The notes: generated from the letters alone by a model not told the origin. DNA of 64,000 bases from Pelodera strongyloides (GCA_036852015.1 JAANDG010000003.1:62001-126000), one strand, 5' to 3'; shown: positions 1 through 12,023, numbered from the stretch's first letter. Numbers and translations: made by a program.

Positions 1-1762
1 ACGCGGAAAACGTCTACGGGGCGCCGGTGCCGTTGCTCTTTTTTGCAAATTTCACAAATTCTCATGCTTCAAGCACGTTGAGTGTCCCGCAGCGCCACAA
101 GCGTGCCATTTCAGTGCCAGTCTTTGCCCAATATGTCATGTTGCGGCAAGTTCGCCCATAAAGTCGGAATACATGTGTAATCCCTTCCTCACAATCGAAA
201 AAAGTTTTGAGTGAGAAAAATACTTTTTTTTTTAAACACATATTACTGATGTATTTTGCAAGACAAAAACAAGATGAAACAATAAGTTGAGCGTCGGAAT
301 CAAGTTATCACAAGTGTTTATCCTTTTTATACCTTTGTTCACTAGTTAAACAGTAAACAACAACTGCCAAGCCAGAGGACAAAAACAGTAAACAGTAAAC
401 AACAACTGCCAAGCCAGAGGACAAATTGTTTTGAAAACAATTGTTGTGAAACTGCTCCCGTGCGAAATGAACTAATAATAAGATAATAAGAAGTTCATCG
501 TATTTAGAGCAGTGATGGAAACAAATCACGATCCTAAGTTTGTGACAAGCGTGCACTATTTGGAAATTGATTGAGCACCTGAACATACTTTTGAACGGAC
601 ACTTATAGAATCTTAAAGCGAAATGCCAGCCTCTTTGGAAAATTTGCATATGATAAGCAAATCCTATGTATCGTATCCTGTGCTAATTTTGCGCGATTGC
701 CGTGGACGATCGCGCAAAATTAGAAGTTGAGAGATAATGCCAAAAGCGCGACCACGGACAAACATAGCTGAATATCCTGCTTTTCAGCATTACGAAAATT
801 ATGCAAATGTACCATCTTGAACCAACCTTTTCCGGAATTCTTCAAACTTTTCCCAACTCGAACGCGCCTTTACCTAGTTGGCCTAAATTGGTGGTCATTT
901 ATCCTGCAACGTAGCCTGACTGTACGTCTGTTTGTGAATACAAATCCAAACATGATTTAAAAAATTAGCATATGAGACCAAGAGTAAATAGGGGGCTTCA
1001 CCAGTTAGACGCCAGTTCTTACAATAGTTTAATCGCATCAAAGGAGTTCACTCGGATTTTTTTCTCAAACGGTTGGTTCACATTTTTTCTTCTTCAAAAA
1101 GTGCTTATCTCGCTAATGTCCTCTCCATGTATGCGATTTGGATTTGCGAAAATGACAAATGCCTGTCCATTTTCGTGTCAATATAAATGACAAGGTCCCG
1201 CAGCGATTTTGAATCTAGTACGGATCTATTTCAAAATAGTAGGGATCTATTTCAAATAGTACGGATGATACACTTTCGCTGCAGGTCCATGTCAAATGCG
1301 TTATTATTCGCATGGGTTACGGTAGGCATTTGACATTCATGTAAAATGGCCTGAACATGAACAGACATTTGTCATTTTCGCAAGTGCGAAGCGCAAACAT
1401 GGACAGGTCATAAGAGTTGGGCGTATCGTGGGCGTATATGTACCTCCAGAAATCTATATTACACCTTAATGAAATGGAGCGTGCATGACTTTATACGGCA
1501 GCCGGGTAAACTTCGGTTCTTCGGTTTTTACTTGTCACCTGAATTTTCGCTACTATGAGCGTATGCAAATTTGAATTTGACTCTAATTCGGCTAATTTTC
1601 CTTGCAAACCTTGCAAAAAATTTCAAATCCTCCTAGCTTTTTTATATCTGTTTCCGACGTTTTAGTTTGTTTTAACTCGGCACAGAATCGAATTCTGATT
1701 CGAATAAGAAAATCAGCCCGATAATTTACCGTCAACATTGCAGAGTGAACAAAGTAGTGTCA
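1..1762. other. Left-edge noncoding region, possible end of an upstream gene
   Basis: No gene is firmly supported. A TTTCAG at 109-114 opens a short frame (115-214, + strand) with a C-P-I-C-H motif and a TGA at 212-214; it could be the last exon of a gene starting left of the window, but nothing confirms it. A unit of about 40 bp is tandemly duplicated at about 346-425. A partial palindromic element lies at 613-722. Segments near 1147-1175 and 1368-1405 are inverted copies of each other, which suggests a degenerate foldback element. The 5' UTR of the next gene probably starts near 1740. Confidence 0.4.
613..722. repeat. PAL-1 palindromic TTAA element, right part lost
   Basis: Starts TTAAAGCGAAATGC and reads through the left arm and the central GATTGCCGTGGACGATC turn, then stops in the right arm. 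Same family as 4872, 18261, 23652 and 36231. Confidence 0.8.
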
Positions 1763-4700
1763 ATGGTTCGATTACGGCTACTTTTGCTCCTAACGATTGT
1801 TTGCCAGCTCACATCCCTCGTACATTGCGGTGATTTATTTTGCATTTTATGTATTTTGCTTACGTTGGCACCCCTCCTAGTTGCCCCAGCTACGAGGTGC
1901 TAAAGGATCGGATTTGTTTTTTTTGAGCTCACTAGTCTACCAATAAGATTCCTAATCCGACGACATATCTAAACTTGCAATTATCTTTATTATGAATGAG
2001 GGTGAATGGGTCAGACCCATTTCAAATGACCCCTATTTTTGATGATTTCATCTGATTCTTCATGTCATTAATAGTAGGATGCAATATTTCCCACACTATT
2101 CGGCAATTTACCATGGGCAGTCATACCCAACTATTTATCGCAGTTTGTACTCCCCTTCGCGCTGATTGGCCAATAATGCAATCCCACGCCCAATAGAGCA
2201 TATCTGCATATTGCCCAATTAGCGCGAAGGGGCGTGACAACTGCGATAAATAGTTGGGTATGACTGACAATGGTAAATTGCCGAATACTGCGTGAATTTT
2301 GCGCTTGAAAATTAGAAAAATATCGTATCCTACTATATATGACATGAAGAATCAGATGGAATCATCAAAAATATGGGTCACTTGAAATGGGCCTGACCCT
2401 TTAAGCAAACGGTTTAGAGAACGAAGAAGTGATTGAGGCCCCAGTAACATTAGAAGGAATGCTAGTTCTCTCACCCCAGCTTATAGCAAGTAGGGTTTGT
2501 CTAGAAGCTTCCAGAGGCCATATTCACCACTCCGATTCCCTCGGGGAACTACTCCCTGGCGACAGAAAATAGCATTCGAGACGCAGAGAAAAAGACGGGG
2601 AATTCCCCATGGAGAACTGAGTGGTGAATATGGCATCTTGTTCTTGGTTGCGCGACTGCTCGCGTCTAACATATCGAGCGTACCAACTTCGTCTTCAAAG
2701 AAACGAAATTCTACCGCCGATCAACCTTCTATACTTTTGTTTTAGCTACCTCTGGGTCTAATGTAACTCTTAGGCTAAATCCATCTTTGCGCAATTGTTT
2801 TTTGCCGTTTCAGAGCGTGACAAACGTGAGGATGCCAAGGTACAGCCTAAAAAATATGAGGAGACTTTCCTAGCGAGGGCCGGCACTCTGCCTGAGTGCA
2901 AAGGACAGGACGGGGGCGGAGGTGGAGGGAACGATGGAAAAGAAGAACCAGCACCTGCACCATCCAAGGCCCCCGAAGCTGAACCCACCAAGGTTGCAGA
3001 GCCGCAACCGTCTGCGGCTCCAGACCCGAAACCGACCGAGGCTGCACAAGAGCCGACCGATGCCGCAGAACCTACAAAGGCCGGCAAGGATGACAAGCCC
3101 GACAAGGGTGGTGACAAACCCGACAAGGGTGGTGACAAGCCCGACAAGGGTGGTGACAAGCCCGACAAGGGTGGTGACAAACCCGACAAGGGTGGTGACA
3201 AGCCCGACAAGGGTGGTGACAAGCCCGACAAGGGTGGTGACAAGCCCGACAAGGGTGGTGACAAACCCGACAAGGGTGGTGACAAGCCCGACAAGGGTGG
3301 TGACAAGCCCGATAAGGGCCGTGTCACGCATCGGTTCCCGATTATTCGACTTCATCGATCCACTGGACTCTCGGTGAGTTTACCAACGCTTGTTTTCTTT
3401 GAGAAAATTTTCTGGCAATCCATGTTAGTTACTTACCAAATAGTATAAATAGAAGAGTATTGTATTTTGATTATATTGACGGATGCCGAATTATTACCCT
3501 TGACTTTAGAATAACTAAAGAAAGGAGCGGTTTTGGAAATCACATATATGTAAATGTCAACCAGCATATGATACAATACATGCAGCTTCGATTTCAATCT
3601 TATCCTAATTAAAAACAGTCCATAGTCAATTGATGACTACCCATTGCGTGAAAAGTCTACCATCATTTCAGGAAACGTGTATTGCAGCTGTCTTTAAGTC
3701 ACTGACAAATCAGGCAGACTTTGGTGTAATTGCACAACTCTACGTTCTTCTCAAAAAGGTAGCGATATTTGATGGAGAGATCCTATTGTAATCGAAGGAT
3801 TCAAGCGGTTGAAGCGAAATACCACCCGGTTTGGGGTTTTTTTCGCACGGTTTGAAAACACTGATCAGCGCACGGTTGTTTACTCCGCCTCTTTTTGTAT
3901 TTTTTTTGTAGACATAACGCTAACCCCGTTTAGGTACCCAAATACGACTTCAAGGAGATGTGCGCATCTACCGCGACACACTACGGATGCGGCCAGGTTA
4001 TCAAGCTGGTATGTGCCTATTTTTATGTATATAAGGTAACAGACAAACATACAAAACAAACACAAACAAACACAACAAAATAGGATGGAGTACTATTAAA
4101 CAAGAAAGTACCTCATATCTCCCACAGCTACCTACCAGGGTCCATACCTATGTGGGTGTGGTGTGACGTCGAATTACGGTAACTCCTTGTCATTTTCTAA
4201 CGAAATGCTGTAGTTTCATCTATTTTCTTCACAGCTTTCGGACGATTATGATTCTATTTTCAAATGCGCGAAGCTGTTTCATGTCATTTATTGCCCATGC
4301 CTACATCAGCATGTTTTATTCTTAAAGCGAATTAGCGGTCGGTCTCAACAAAAAAATACGAAAAGAGGAGGAGTAAACAACCGCGCGTTTACCGCCGTTT
4401 TAAAAATGTGCATTTTTGGACTTTTACTAGCCAAATTCAAAATATTTTGTCAACTTTTCGTCATTTGGATTGCTTCGGAGTGTGTGATCATTTGAAAAGG
4501 CCATCCCTCGATTTTTCCGGGGCCGTGCTAGTATTAAAATCGGCAAATCGCCGGAAGCGAATTTTCCCATACAAAATCGCAAAAAATGGTTGTTTGAGAA
4601 CATTTTTATACAAGATGCACTTATTTGTTTGTGTTTTTATGTTTATTTTCGTTTATAACTTTTTTCAAACTATTTTTGGTGAAAAACCCCAAACCGGGTG

Positions 4701-7700
4701 GTATTTCGCTTTAAAGCTCTTTTCCCTAAATTGTTTTCATTGATTTTCAGTACTTTGCGGGAAAACTGCCAGCATTGACAAAATTGTTTGATGGAGACAT
4801 AAAGCCAAAATTAATAGCAGAGTGCAAAACGTGGAAGGAAGCTGGAGCATGTTTGGTGAGTTGATGTGACATTAAAGCGAAATGCTAGCCCCATTGGGAA
4901 ATTTGCATATGATAAGCAAATCCTATGTATACTATGCTAATTTTGTACGGGACCTGCTTTATTCCTGTTAATTTGTTGAAACAAATGTCACTTATTTTAG
5001 TTTTTGTAGTGCATTTTCATCAGTTTTTTTTATTATTATCCATTTATTCGCTGTTAGTGGCCTTATATTGTCAAAACTTGCGCGATACTTTGTTGTCGTA
5101 ATTAATGTTTGTTAACTGTTATGGTAATGTATAATATTCAGAGTACCAAGGAGGAATGCGTGAATGCCTTAGATACGCCCAAGCTGAAGATACACCCCTT
5201 GTGCGCGACGCCACTGGCGGCCATCAAGCTCTGCGAGGGTGTCTACACGCCGCAGTGCAGCAAGATTGTGCACGATTTGTGTGATGCTAAGGTACGAGTA
5301 AAAAATCACGCCGTAAGTCTGAAATCGAAACAATTCCAACTTTGGCACTCACGAGTAGTAGCGCAGAGAACCTGTGTATCCGTGTCTAACTGACGGGTAT
5401 AACCCTTCTATTATACCTTCTATTATATTCTATATAGCTGATAACGGATAACTGATATTCTATATAACTGACATCTGATGAATAACTGATATTATATTAT
5501 AACTGATGTGTTCTTGCCACTTCGACGCGTAAGTGCGTATTCAAATAATAACTGATGAACATTGCCGGACGATCATCATCACATCACAATTTAGACCAGA
5601 CCACCAGAGTGCCTGGATTACGTGAAGAAAATGGCTCCGAAAGTGGTGGGTGAATTGCTAAAGGTTTATCGATAATAACTAATTTCGGCGAGATATCAAA
5701 GTCGAAAAAATAAACAGAAATATTAAACAAAAAGTTTTCAAGTCACCAATTTTCAAGATAGACATAAATTTTTTTACTAAGAGTTTGATTCATTTTTGAG
5801 TGAGTTTACTTCACCTCTTTTGCCGTTGAACTATAAAAAGAACAGTGAACTGACTGATTCTAATTCTAATGTATCTGCCTGTGACAACACTTTTTTAATC
5901 TTTTGCTCTAATAACTTTATAGAGCCAATTTATCGAGATCGTCAACGATTATTGTTCTAAGCAGAATGAGACCAAGGAAACGGAGGAAATTTGTCAAACT
6001 GCAGTCGACGTTTGTACTTTTCCACTTGCTTCTTTATAAGGGCTCGCAATTCAAACGAAAAAAGAAGGCCTCAACCAAAAAAAAACTCTTTTATATAATA
6101 AGTTTATTGCTAATTGCAGAATGCCCAAAATGTCGACTTGAGCACGTACTTCCAGCGTCATTGTGGAACTGATGATACCGTAGTATCTTCTGGATGTCAG
6201 GTGCCCTACTAGAACGTATTTACGTGTACTTTCCTTTTTTCTACCTCATCCAACTTCGTAATGTTCTAAGCACGTTTCGAGACGGGCGGAAAAACGGAAA
6301 ATCATGCTACTTTCGCGTGTATAGAGTGTGCCGAATGAGAGACGCAGACACATGTTTTTTTAAATCAAGCATCTCTAACAAAAACGACCATTTCCTCTAC
6401 AATAAAACTGTTCGAACAATACGTTATATTCAAAAAGAACAAGGTAGCAGACAATTAAATGTAGTTCTTTTCCCGTGGCTATTGCTCCAGAAGTTGTTGT
6501 GTGAAACCTTCAAAGATATTGTTTTCTATTTTTTATTAGATAAGATTTTTTTTAGAAAATTGTCAAACGCTGTGAGCAGACGCCGGACGACAATCACTGC
6601 AAATCGGTGCTGAAGGAGCAGCGGAGTCAAGTTTTCAATGAAAAGGCGTGCGAAATCGGTAAACAGTCTTATAAGGCTCGAAAACGAGTCTTGAATATAC
6701 GAGGCTAAACGTGGAATACGAAGCTAGCATTTATCCGAAATATATGTCTCTTTGCCACTTTACCCAACAAAACATGGCTTCTAAAGGGATTCCAGCCTTC
6801 TGGGCCCTAGGTTCTGGCTGATCAGTTGCCAGAAACGATTCGAAGCAGAACATTATTCTTTGGTCTTTGGGTCTTTGGGTCTTTGGGTCTTTGGGTCTTT
6901 GGGTCTTTGGGTCTTTGGGTCTTTGGGTCTTTGGGTCTTTGGGTCTTTGGGTCTTTGGGTCTTTGGGTCTTTGGGTCTTTGGGTCTTTGGGTCTTTGGGT
7001 CTTTGGGTCTTTGGGTCTTTGGGTCTTGGGGTCTTTGGGTCTTTGGGTCTTTGGGTCTTTGGGTCTTTGGGTCTTTGGGTCTTTGGGTCTTTGGGTCTTT
7101 GGGTCTTTGGGTCTTTGGGTCTTTGGGTCTTTGGGTCTTTGGGTCTTTGGGTCTTTGGGTCTTTGGGTCTTTGGGTCTTTGGGTCTTTGGGTCTTTGGGC
7201 CTTTGGGTCTTTGGGTCTTTGGGTCTTTGGGTCTTTGGGTCTTTGGGCCTTTGGGTCTTTGGGTCTTTGGAGCCGTTTATCCTAAGCCGACTAATTGGGT
7301 ACCCATAGCCTAAAATAATGTTTTAGATGGCGACACGTGTGATGCCGAGTATAAACTGAACTGTATCGACACGCCTGTATTGGACCTGTGCAGAAAGTTG
7401 CTCAAGACAAACGAAGTACCTATTTTTTGGAACTAATTGTTTATAAGAACAAGAACATGGGAGAAATCGGCGGTGTTAATGTAGAACGGTAGAACAGTAG
7501 TATGGAATGATAACTGGTGTCAGGAAAACTGGAAATCTAAAAGATATGGCGCAATAAACTGCAAGCGATAGTCTTTACACTAAGAGTACAGTCTTTTCAC
7601 AGTGACCCTTGATGACGATTTATATTTAGCGCAAATTGCTTGACCGTTGGGACCAATGCCAGAAAGACGACCGAAGCGGCGAAGTTGGAAAGGTGTGCGA

Positions 7701-8228
7701 GACGGTCTCACAGGTGAGTACTACAATATTTTTTTATTAATTTATATCTATTTTACACTTTATTCTTGTTCAGTATCTTCAGCTCTCTAGCTCTAACGGC
7801 TCTAACTCGCACCCAAGGTGAGGCTTCACCCAAAATATCACTAACACTCACCCTGGGTGAGACTTGGTGGATCCGGCCTCAGAGCACTCCTTTTTTTTAA
7901 CTTTTTTTTTAAACCGATCTATCATAAGCTTTGGAACCAGTATAAACTATAAACTAGAAACCAATAGCAAAGCAAATACTTCTAGATGGCAACTTCACTG
8001 TGCTGGGGCCATCTATTCAATATGGATGGATGTCGGAAGGTTATTTCCACCGAGTACAGCATGGTCAAAACGTGATTTTTTTAAAAATATTTTATTTACT
8101 TTTAATTTTGGTTTCTACACATTCCACGGCCTTGCCTATCATGTTTACTAGTTTACAGAAGTACCTTGGCCTCTAAGACTTATACTTAGATATGAATTTG
8201 TGGCTTAGAGATGCATGATTGAGATAAG

Positions 8229-8269
<41 letters not shown>

Positions 8270-8714
8270 AGAGAGGTGAAGAGATTTTAGAGCTTAGAAG
8301 TATATTGAAGATGAAAGTTTGTTTGCAGCATTGTCGGATGTATCCTGATATTGGTGACGCTCGTCTGCTGGGTGGGAGCTTTCCTCTGGTACCAGCAGCA
8401 GAAACGCTACTGGAAGCTGTGGTCCGAGAGTCAAACGCTCCGAAAGCCACCCACCGCCTGCGTTGTTTGTAAGTGGTTTATCGTTTGTAATATCAGCTAA
8501 TATTGCAAGAATATGTTAAAATATAGGCATGGTGCCATGTGAATACGGTTCCCGCTAGCAGAGTAGATATAGAAGCCATATTATACATATTTTTGAAAAT
8601 TTGTCTTGTGTTGTATGTTGTTAAACTAGTTTTCTACCATCCAACCTAGATTTTTTTCATGGTGTTTTCAATCAAGGTTGCTATTATTTATTTAGATAAT
8701 TTATGATTTCAGAA
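1763..8714 (+). CDS. Cys-rich type I membrane protein with KPDKGGD repeat (unrecognised, 574 aa)
   Basis: Exons: 1763-1829, 2814-3373, 3672-3758, 3934-4008, 4751-4855, 5142-5291, 5595-5645, 5923-6009, 6120-6200, 6556-6658, 7327-7415, 7630-7713, 7774-7817, 8329-8468, 8713-8714; every phase matches. Residues 1-22 form a signal peptide with a poly-Leu core. Residues 60-115 are Gly/Glu/Pro/Ala-rich; 116-192 are eleven 7-residue DKPDKGG units. The ectodomain (about 45-520) has 24 cysteines, an even number consistent with disulphides, spread over ten short exons, most with phase 0 junctions. Residues 529-549 form one transmembrane helix followed by a basic cytoplasmic tail of about 25 residues. The stop is T|AA, split by the last intron. 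I do not recognise the family; a very divergent nematode DUF19-like ectodomain is possible. Likely a cell-surface or cuticle-associated protein (inference). Exon 8 donor (GTTTGT) and exon 13 are the least certain parts. Confidence 0.75.
2007..2404. repeat. PAL-7 palindromic element, ~400 bp
   Basis: The arms are inverted copies over nearly the full length (GGGTCAGACCCATTTCAA at left, its near-complement before CCCTTTAA at right). The right end carries TTAA at 2401-2404; the left TTAA is degraded. Lies in intron 1 of the Cys-rich membrane protein gene. Confidence 0.8.
2510..2645. repeat. Repeat B: palindrome ending CATATTCACC / GGTGAATATGG
   Basis: Inverted ends flank a core of about 100 bp. 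Related copies with GAGGCC[G/A]TATTC ends are at 15386-15512 and 23250-23415; partial at 49189-49290. Different terminal motif from the TTAA families. Confidence 0.65.
3092..3322 (+). repeat. Coding 21-bp tandem repeat (11 units of DKPDKGG)
   Basis: Eleven 21-bp units, nearly identical apart from AAA/AAG and CCC choices; the last ends in Arg. The unit length keeps the frame, and the array has no stops in other frames, which gives spurious antisense ORFs. It follows the Pro/Ala/Glu-rich linker and precedes the first Cys-rich exon. Confidence 0.9.
3809..3905 (-). repeat. PAL-3 deletion derivative, inverted relative to 4322-4714
   Basis: The first 30 bases match the reverse complement of the right end of the 4322-4714 element, and 3878-3905 matches the complement of 4355-4385. 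It lies just upstream of exon 4 of the membrane protein gene. Confidence 0.7.
4322..4714 (+). repeat. PAL-3 TTAA element, ~390 bp
   Basis: Bounded by TTAA at 4322-4325 and 4711-4714 with AAAGCGAA-type ends. Interior is A/T-rich and not fully palindromic. Lies in intron 4 of the membrane protein gene. Confidence 0.7.
4872..4958. repeat. PAL-1 left arm only
   Basis: Reads TTAAAGCGAAATGCTAGC through GCTAATTTTGTACG, then breaks off; LINE 3'-end-like sequence follows directly. Confidence 0.75.
4960..5112 (+). mobile_element. Short LINE 3' end, heavily 5' truncated
   Basis: The stretch ending near 5110 (CAAAACTTGCGCGATACTTT, then GTCGTAATTAATGTT) resembles the 3' end of the LINE at 38230-38300 (CAAAACTTGTGCGACATTTT, GTAATAAATGTT). 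It has no coding capacity and lies in intron 5 of the membrane protein gene. Confidence 0.5.
6853..7270 (+). repeat. 8-bp tandem array GTCTTTGG, ~52 units
   Basis: Almost perfect 8-mer array with a few variants (7021-7032, 7199, 7248). Lies in intron 10 of the membrane protein gene. Since 8 is coprime with 3, all three sense frames are open and read the same 8-residue peptide, so these ORFs are artefacts. The sense strand has a GGG every 8 bases. Confidence 0.97.
8228..8276 (+). repeat. (GA)n microsatellite
   Basis: GA dinucleotide run in intron 13 of the membrane protein gene. Confidence 0.95.
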
Positions 8715-8781
8715 ACGTGATTCCGGAAATTTCACTCGTCTTCTTCTACCTCGAACCTATAAAATACGAGCACAGTGTTTC

Positions 8782-8787
8782 AATAAA
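8782..8787 (+). terminator. Polyadenylation signal AATAAA
   Basis: AATAAA about 68 bases after the spliced stop codon of the Cys-rich membrane protein gene; fits a short nematode 3' UTR. Confidence 0.6.
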
Positions 8788-11069
8788 TATTTCTTCCCTC
8801 ATCTTTTTTCATAAACAGCGTGCTCCGCCTGTATCCAAGTATTAAAAAAACATGGTGCGATTCAGCCAATAGTACCGTATTTATGCACGAAATTTGCATA
8901 TATAATAAGAAAAATTAAAAAAATATTCTCGTGTAGTTCCAGTGTACGGTAAATTTGCAGCATGCTTGGAAACCGCATAATTTTCATGATTCTAGTAGAT
9001 GCAATCTTGCTTCCCATCAGAAACCCAAAAAATACCACGTGTGCTTTATACCACTGGCGCGAAGTACAAAACATCCTGTTCAATATTTTTTTTTGCAAAT
9101 TAACTGCAAAAGCGCACCCTTTTTTTGCCGCCGTGATAGCGCCAATGGCCAGCGGCGAGCGCGCGACGTTTTCCGTGTTCTAGGATACGCTTTAGCTAGC
9201 AATGTATAACTTTTTCCACAAATGGCATCATATTCTGTGGAACTTACGCAGCGTATGTGGGCGGGCGTAAAGATCTGTATCACGTATTGTATTTTGTCTT
9301 GTTTGTTTTGTGTTCTCTCGTGCTGCTGTGTGGACATTGTGTTTGTACTGCGAGTTGACCTCGCAGCATCTATTCACAAATGAAACATTTGCTTAGTACA
9401 TCTCATCTCATTGGAAAACATTTTGAATTCTGTTTCTTTTTAGAGTTTTAAATTTTAGATAACATTTGAAAATTTGATCTAGACAATTTCCTTTACCCTG
9501 AATCATTGTTTCACAATTTTTTTTTATAAACTCTTGTTTTGAAAAACATGCGAGCCACCCCTTATAGTTTATGGACCTAAGCTTAAAGGGATGGGTTCAC
9601 TAGAAAATCACCTTGTTTTTATGCCTTGGTTTGATTGTACAAAGGTAAACTTAGCAAGGAGCATAAAAAACATTTTTTGAATTATTCCCTAGGGAAGATA
9701 TTAGGTAAAAAAAGGTGAGTATTGAACGATATTCCGAGAACAGAGTGCTGCAAGATAAACCAGGGAAGCTAAGAGGTATGGCTGAACCCCACTGTTGTGA
9801 GCAAAATAAACTGAAGTAATACAATTTATTAGGAATTAGAATACACCTGGCGCATGACGGAGAGAGTAGTAGAATGCGAGAGAGAGAGGTGAGCGAGACG
9901 GCACAGAGAAAGAGAGAGACAGGTAATTCACAGTTATCAAGAAAGAAGTAGAGAACAGCTTATCAGTTTTGAAAGAAGTGTCCTGTGGTCTGCAAAGCGG
10001 CCTTTTTGGCATCAGCAATATATTCTGAAGTATTGACAACCATGTATGAGCATAGTATGGTGTGATTAGTTTTCCTGATTAAAGTTTATCAGTGAAGCAA
10101 CTTTTCTTATTTTTTCACATTATTTACTGTAGTTTGAAAATTTTTTGTGGGGTTACATCATTTCCATGAAACCCCTTTTTCATGTTATCCCAATTTAGTA
10201 AAATCTTTGCTTTTCATTATTTGATTCCCTTTCGTTGTCGTATTTGGTATGCATGCTATTGAATGAAAAGAATTACAGTTGAATTTGCGGTTGATTAAAT
10301 ACTAAATCTCATTAGTACTGGAAAATATTTTACTTTGCATACACTGATTCGTTCTCGTTACGTTCATTTTCCTTTTTTGTTTCTCATTTTCTTTTATTTC
10401 TTTTCTAAGCATTTATTATATTCTGTGAATTTATCGATTTCGGTTGAATGGTTTTAACATAAAGATCACTTTAATAATATAGACACACTCTTGAACTCTC
10501 TTAGTTTCTTACAAGTTTGTGTGAACGAAGTCTATTTTCGTAGTTGAGAGGTGGCTAATGCTATCCTTTGCATCCTAAACTAATGTTCCCCAACACAAAG
10601 CTAGCAATTAGACATCTATAATCTTAGCTAATCTCCATAAATCTAGCAATTAGAGTTAATAACCGTGATGCTTAGAACTACACGAGTGTCCCAGGCTAGG
10701 TCCCAGCCCCCCCCCCCCCCCCAAGCCTGAAACTACACAATAGTTAATCATGAGCTGGAGTACACGTAAATAGTGTAGTTTAAGAATGCTAGAGTTTTAT
10801 GTTTCCTGCAAATTTGTGTTTATCCCACAGCTCAACTCCTACTAGTAGCATGTGATGCAACTAATCCAACGGCATTGTAATCTTTAGTTTACTTCCTTAT
10901 CGTTTGGAATCGACCAGGAATACAACTTTGCCTGATCCAGTTGACCATTATGTTTTTTTTTCATAATTTGCTTTTAGTTTCATAATTTATTCATCTCTAT
11001 CCCGCAAAGAACACGAACGAATTGCACCTCAAAAATTCTTTCAGTTAGCTATAAAACGCTACATATTAA
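8788..11069. other. Intergenic region between membrane protein and nuclear receptor
   Basis: I find no coding exon. Contents: a half palindromic element at 9583-9818, a GA-rich tract near 9860-9920, a poly-C run at about 10709-10722, and AT-rich unique sequence that presumably holds the promoter of the downstream receptor gene. Confidence 0.5.
9583..9818 (+). repeat. PAL-5 single arm
   Basis: TTAAAGGGATGGGTTCACT start, then collinear with the left arm of the full element at 13780-14266; the mirror arm is absent. Confidence 0.8.
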
Positions 11070-11975
11070 ATGAGTGATAATCACGAATCACCGTCAGAAG
11101 TTGATGATGAAAACACAGCGGAAGAACAAGGAAATTCATCAACAAATAAGGTGTGACTGATTTTTTTTTTCATTTAATTTTAAAGGGAGAGGCCCACGAG
11201 AAAAAAGTTTTCCTCAGTTTACTTGCACAGAATGTCCGGAATTTCAGAAACATTACTGTGAAAACCGCATTTCTTTGCACCTAGAACTCACAGAGTTATT
11301 CGCCGGCAAACAGTTCGGCCAGGTAATCAATTTTGCGCTTTTAGGGCATTACAGTATTGGAAATGCCTTGTTATAATCGTAGGAATGCTTTTCATTCGTT
11401 TAACGGTTTAACCATTATTATGAAGAGAAAGAAGGCTAGTGGATGGATTTAAACCCTAAAAACGTTTATGACTACTGTACCTGGCCGAACTGTTTGCCGG
11501 GGAAAAACTCTGTGAGTTCTAGGGGTAAAGAAATGCGTTTTTCACAGTAACATTTCTGAAATTCCGGACATTCTGTGCAAGTAAATTGAAGAAAGGTTTT
11601 TTTCTCGTGGGCCTCTCCCTTTAAGGCATACCATCAGAGCTAAGATAATTGCGAAAGGTAAGTGGCCCACACCTGCGGCGCATTGTTTGGTTGGCGCGCG
11701 TAAAGCGCGCCAGAAGTGCGCCACACATGCGCCAAATGGAATGTGACGATTGCTTATCGAGACTAATGTTCAGGCACGGCTGACGGCACTCCTTGGTGAC
11801 TGTTTAATCTGTGGACATACCGCACATGGAACACATTTTGGAGTACTATCGTGCAGGGCTTGCGCAGCTTTTTACCGACGGTAAGTCGTATGCTATATTT
11901 ATCTTACTGATGTGTATTGCTGTATTCCAGTGTTCCTCTTGTACTTCCCTTACTCTTTAGCCATTATCTCTGTTC

Positions 11976-12023
<48 letters not shown>

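Noticed and set aside
2770..3355. Antisense frames with GLSPPLS or TTLVGLV repeats opposite the DKPDKGG array
   Set aside because: Shadows of the 21-bp coding repeat; the sense frame is joined by splice phase on both sides.
6826..7313. Three overlapping 140-160 codon frames reading GLWVFGSL repeats
   Set aside because: They are the three frames of an 8-bp intronic tandem array; the flanking exons of the membrane protein gene fix its intronic position.
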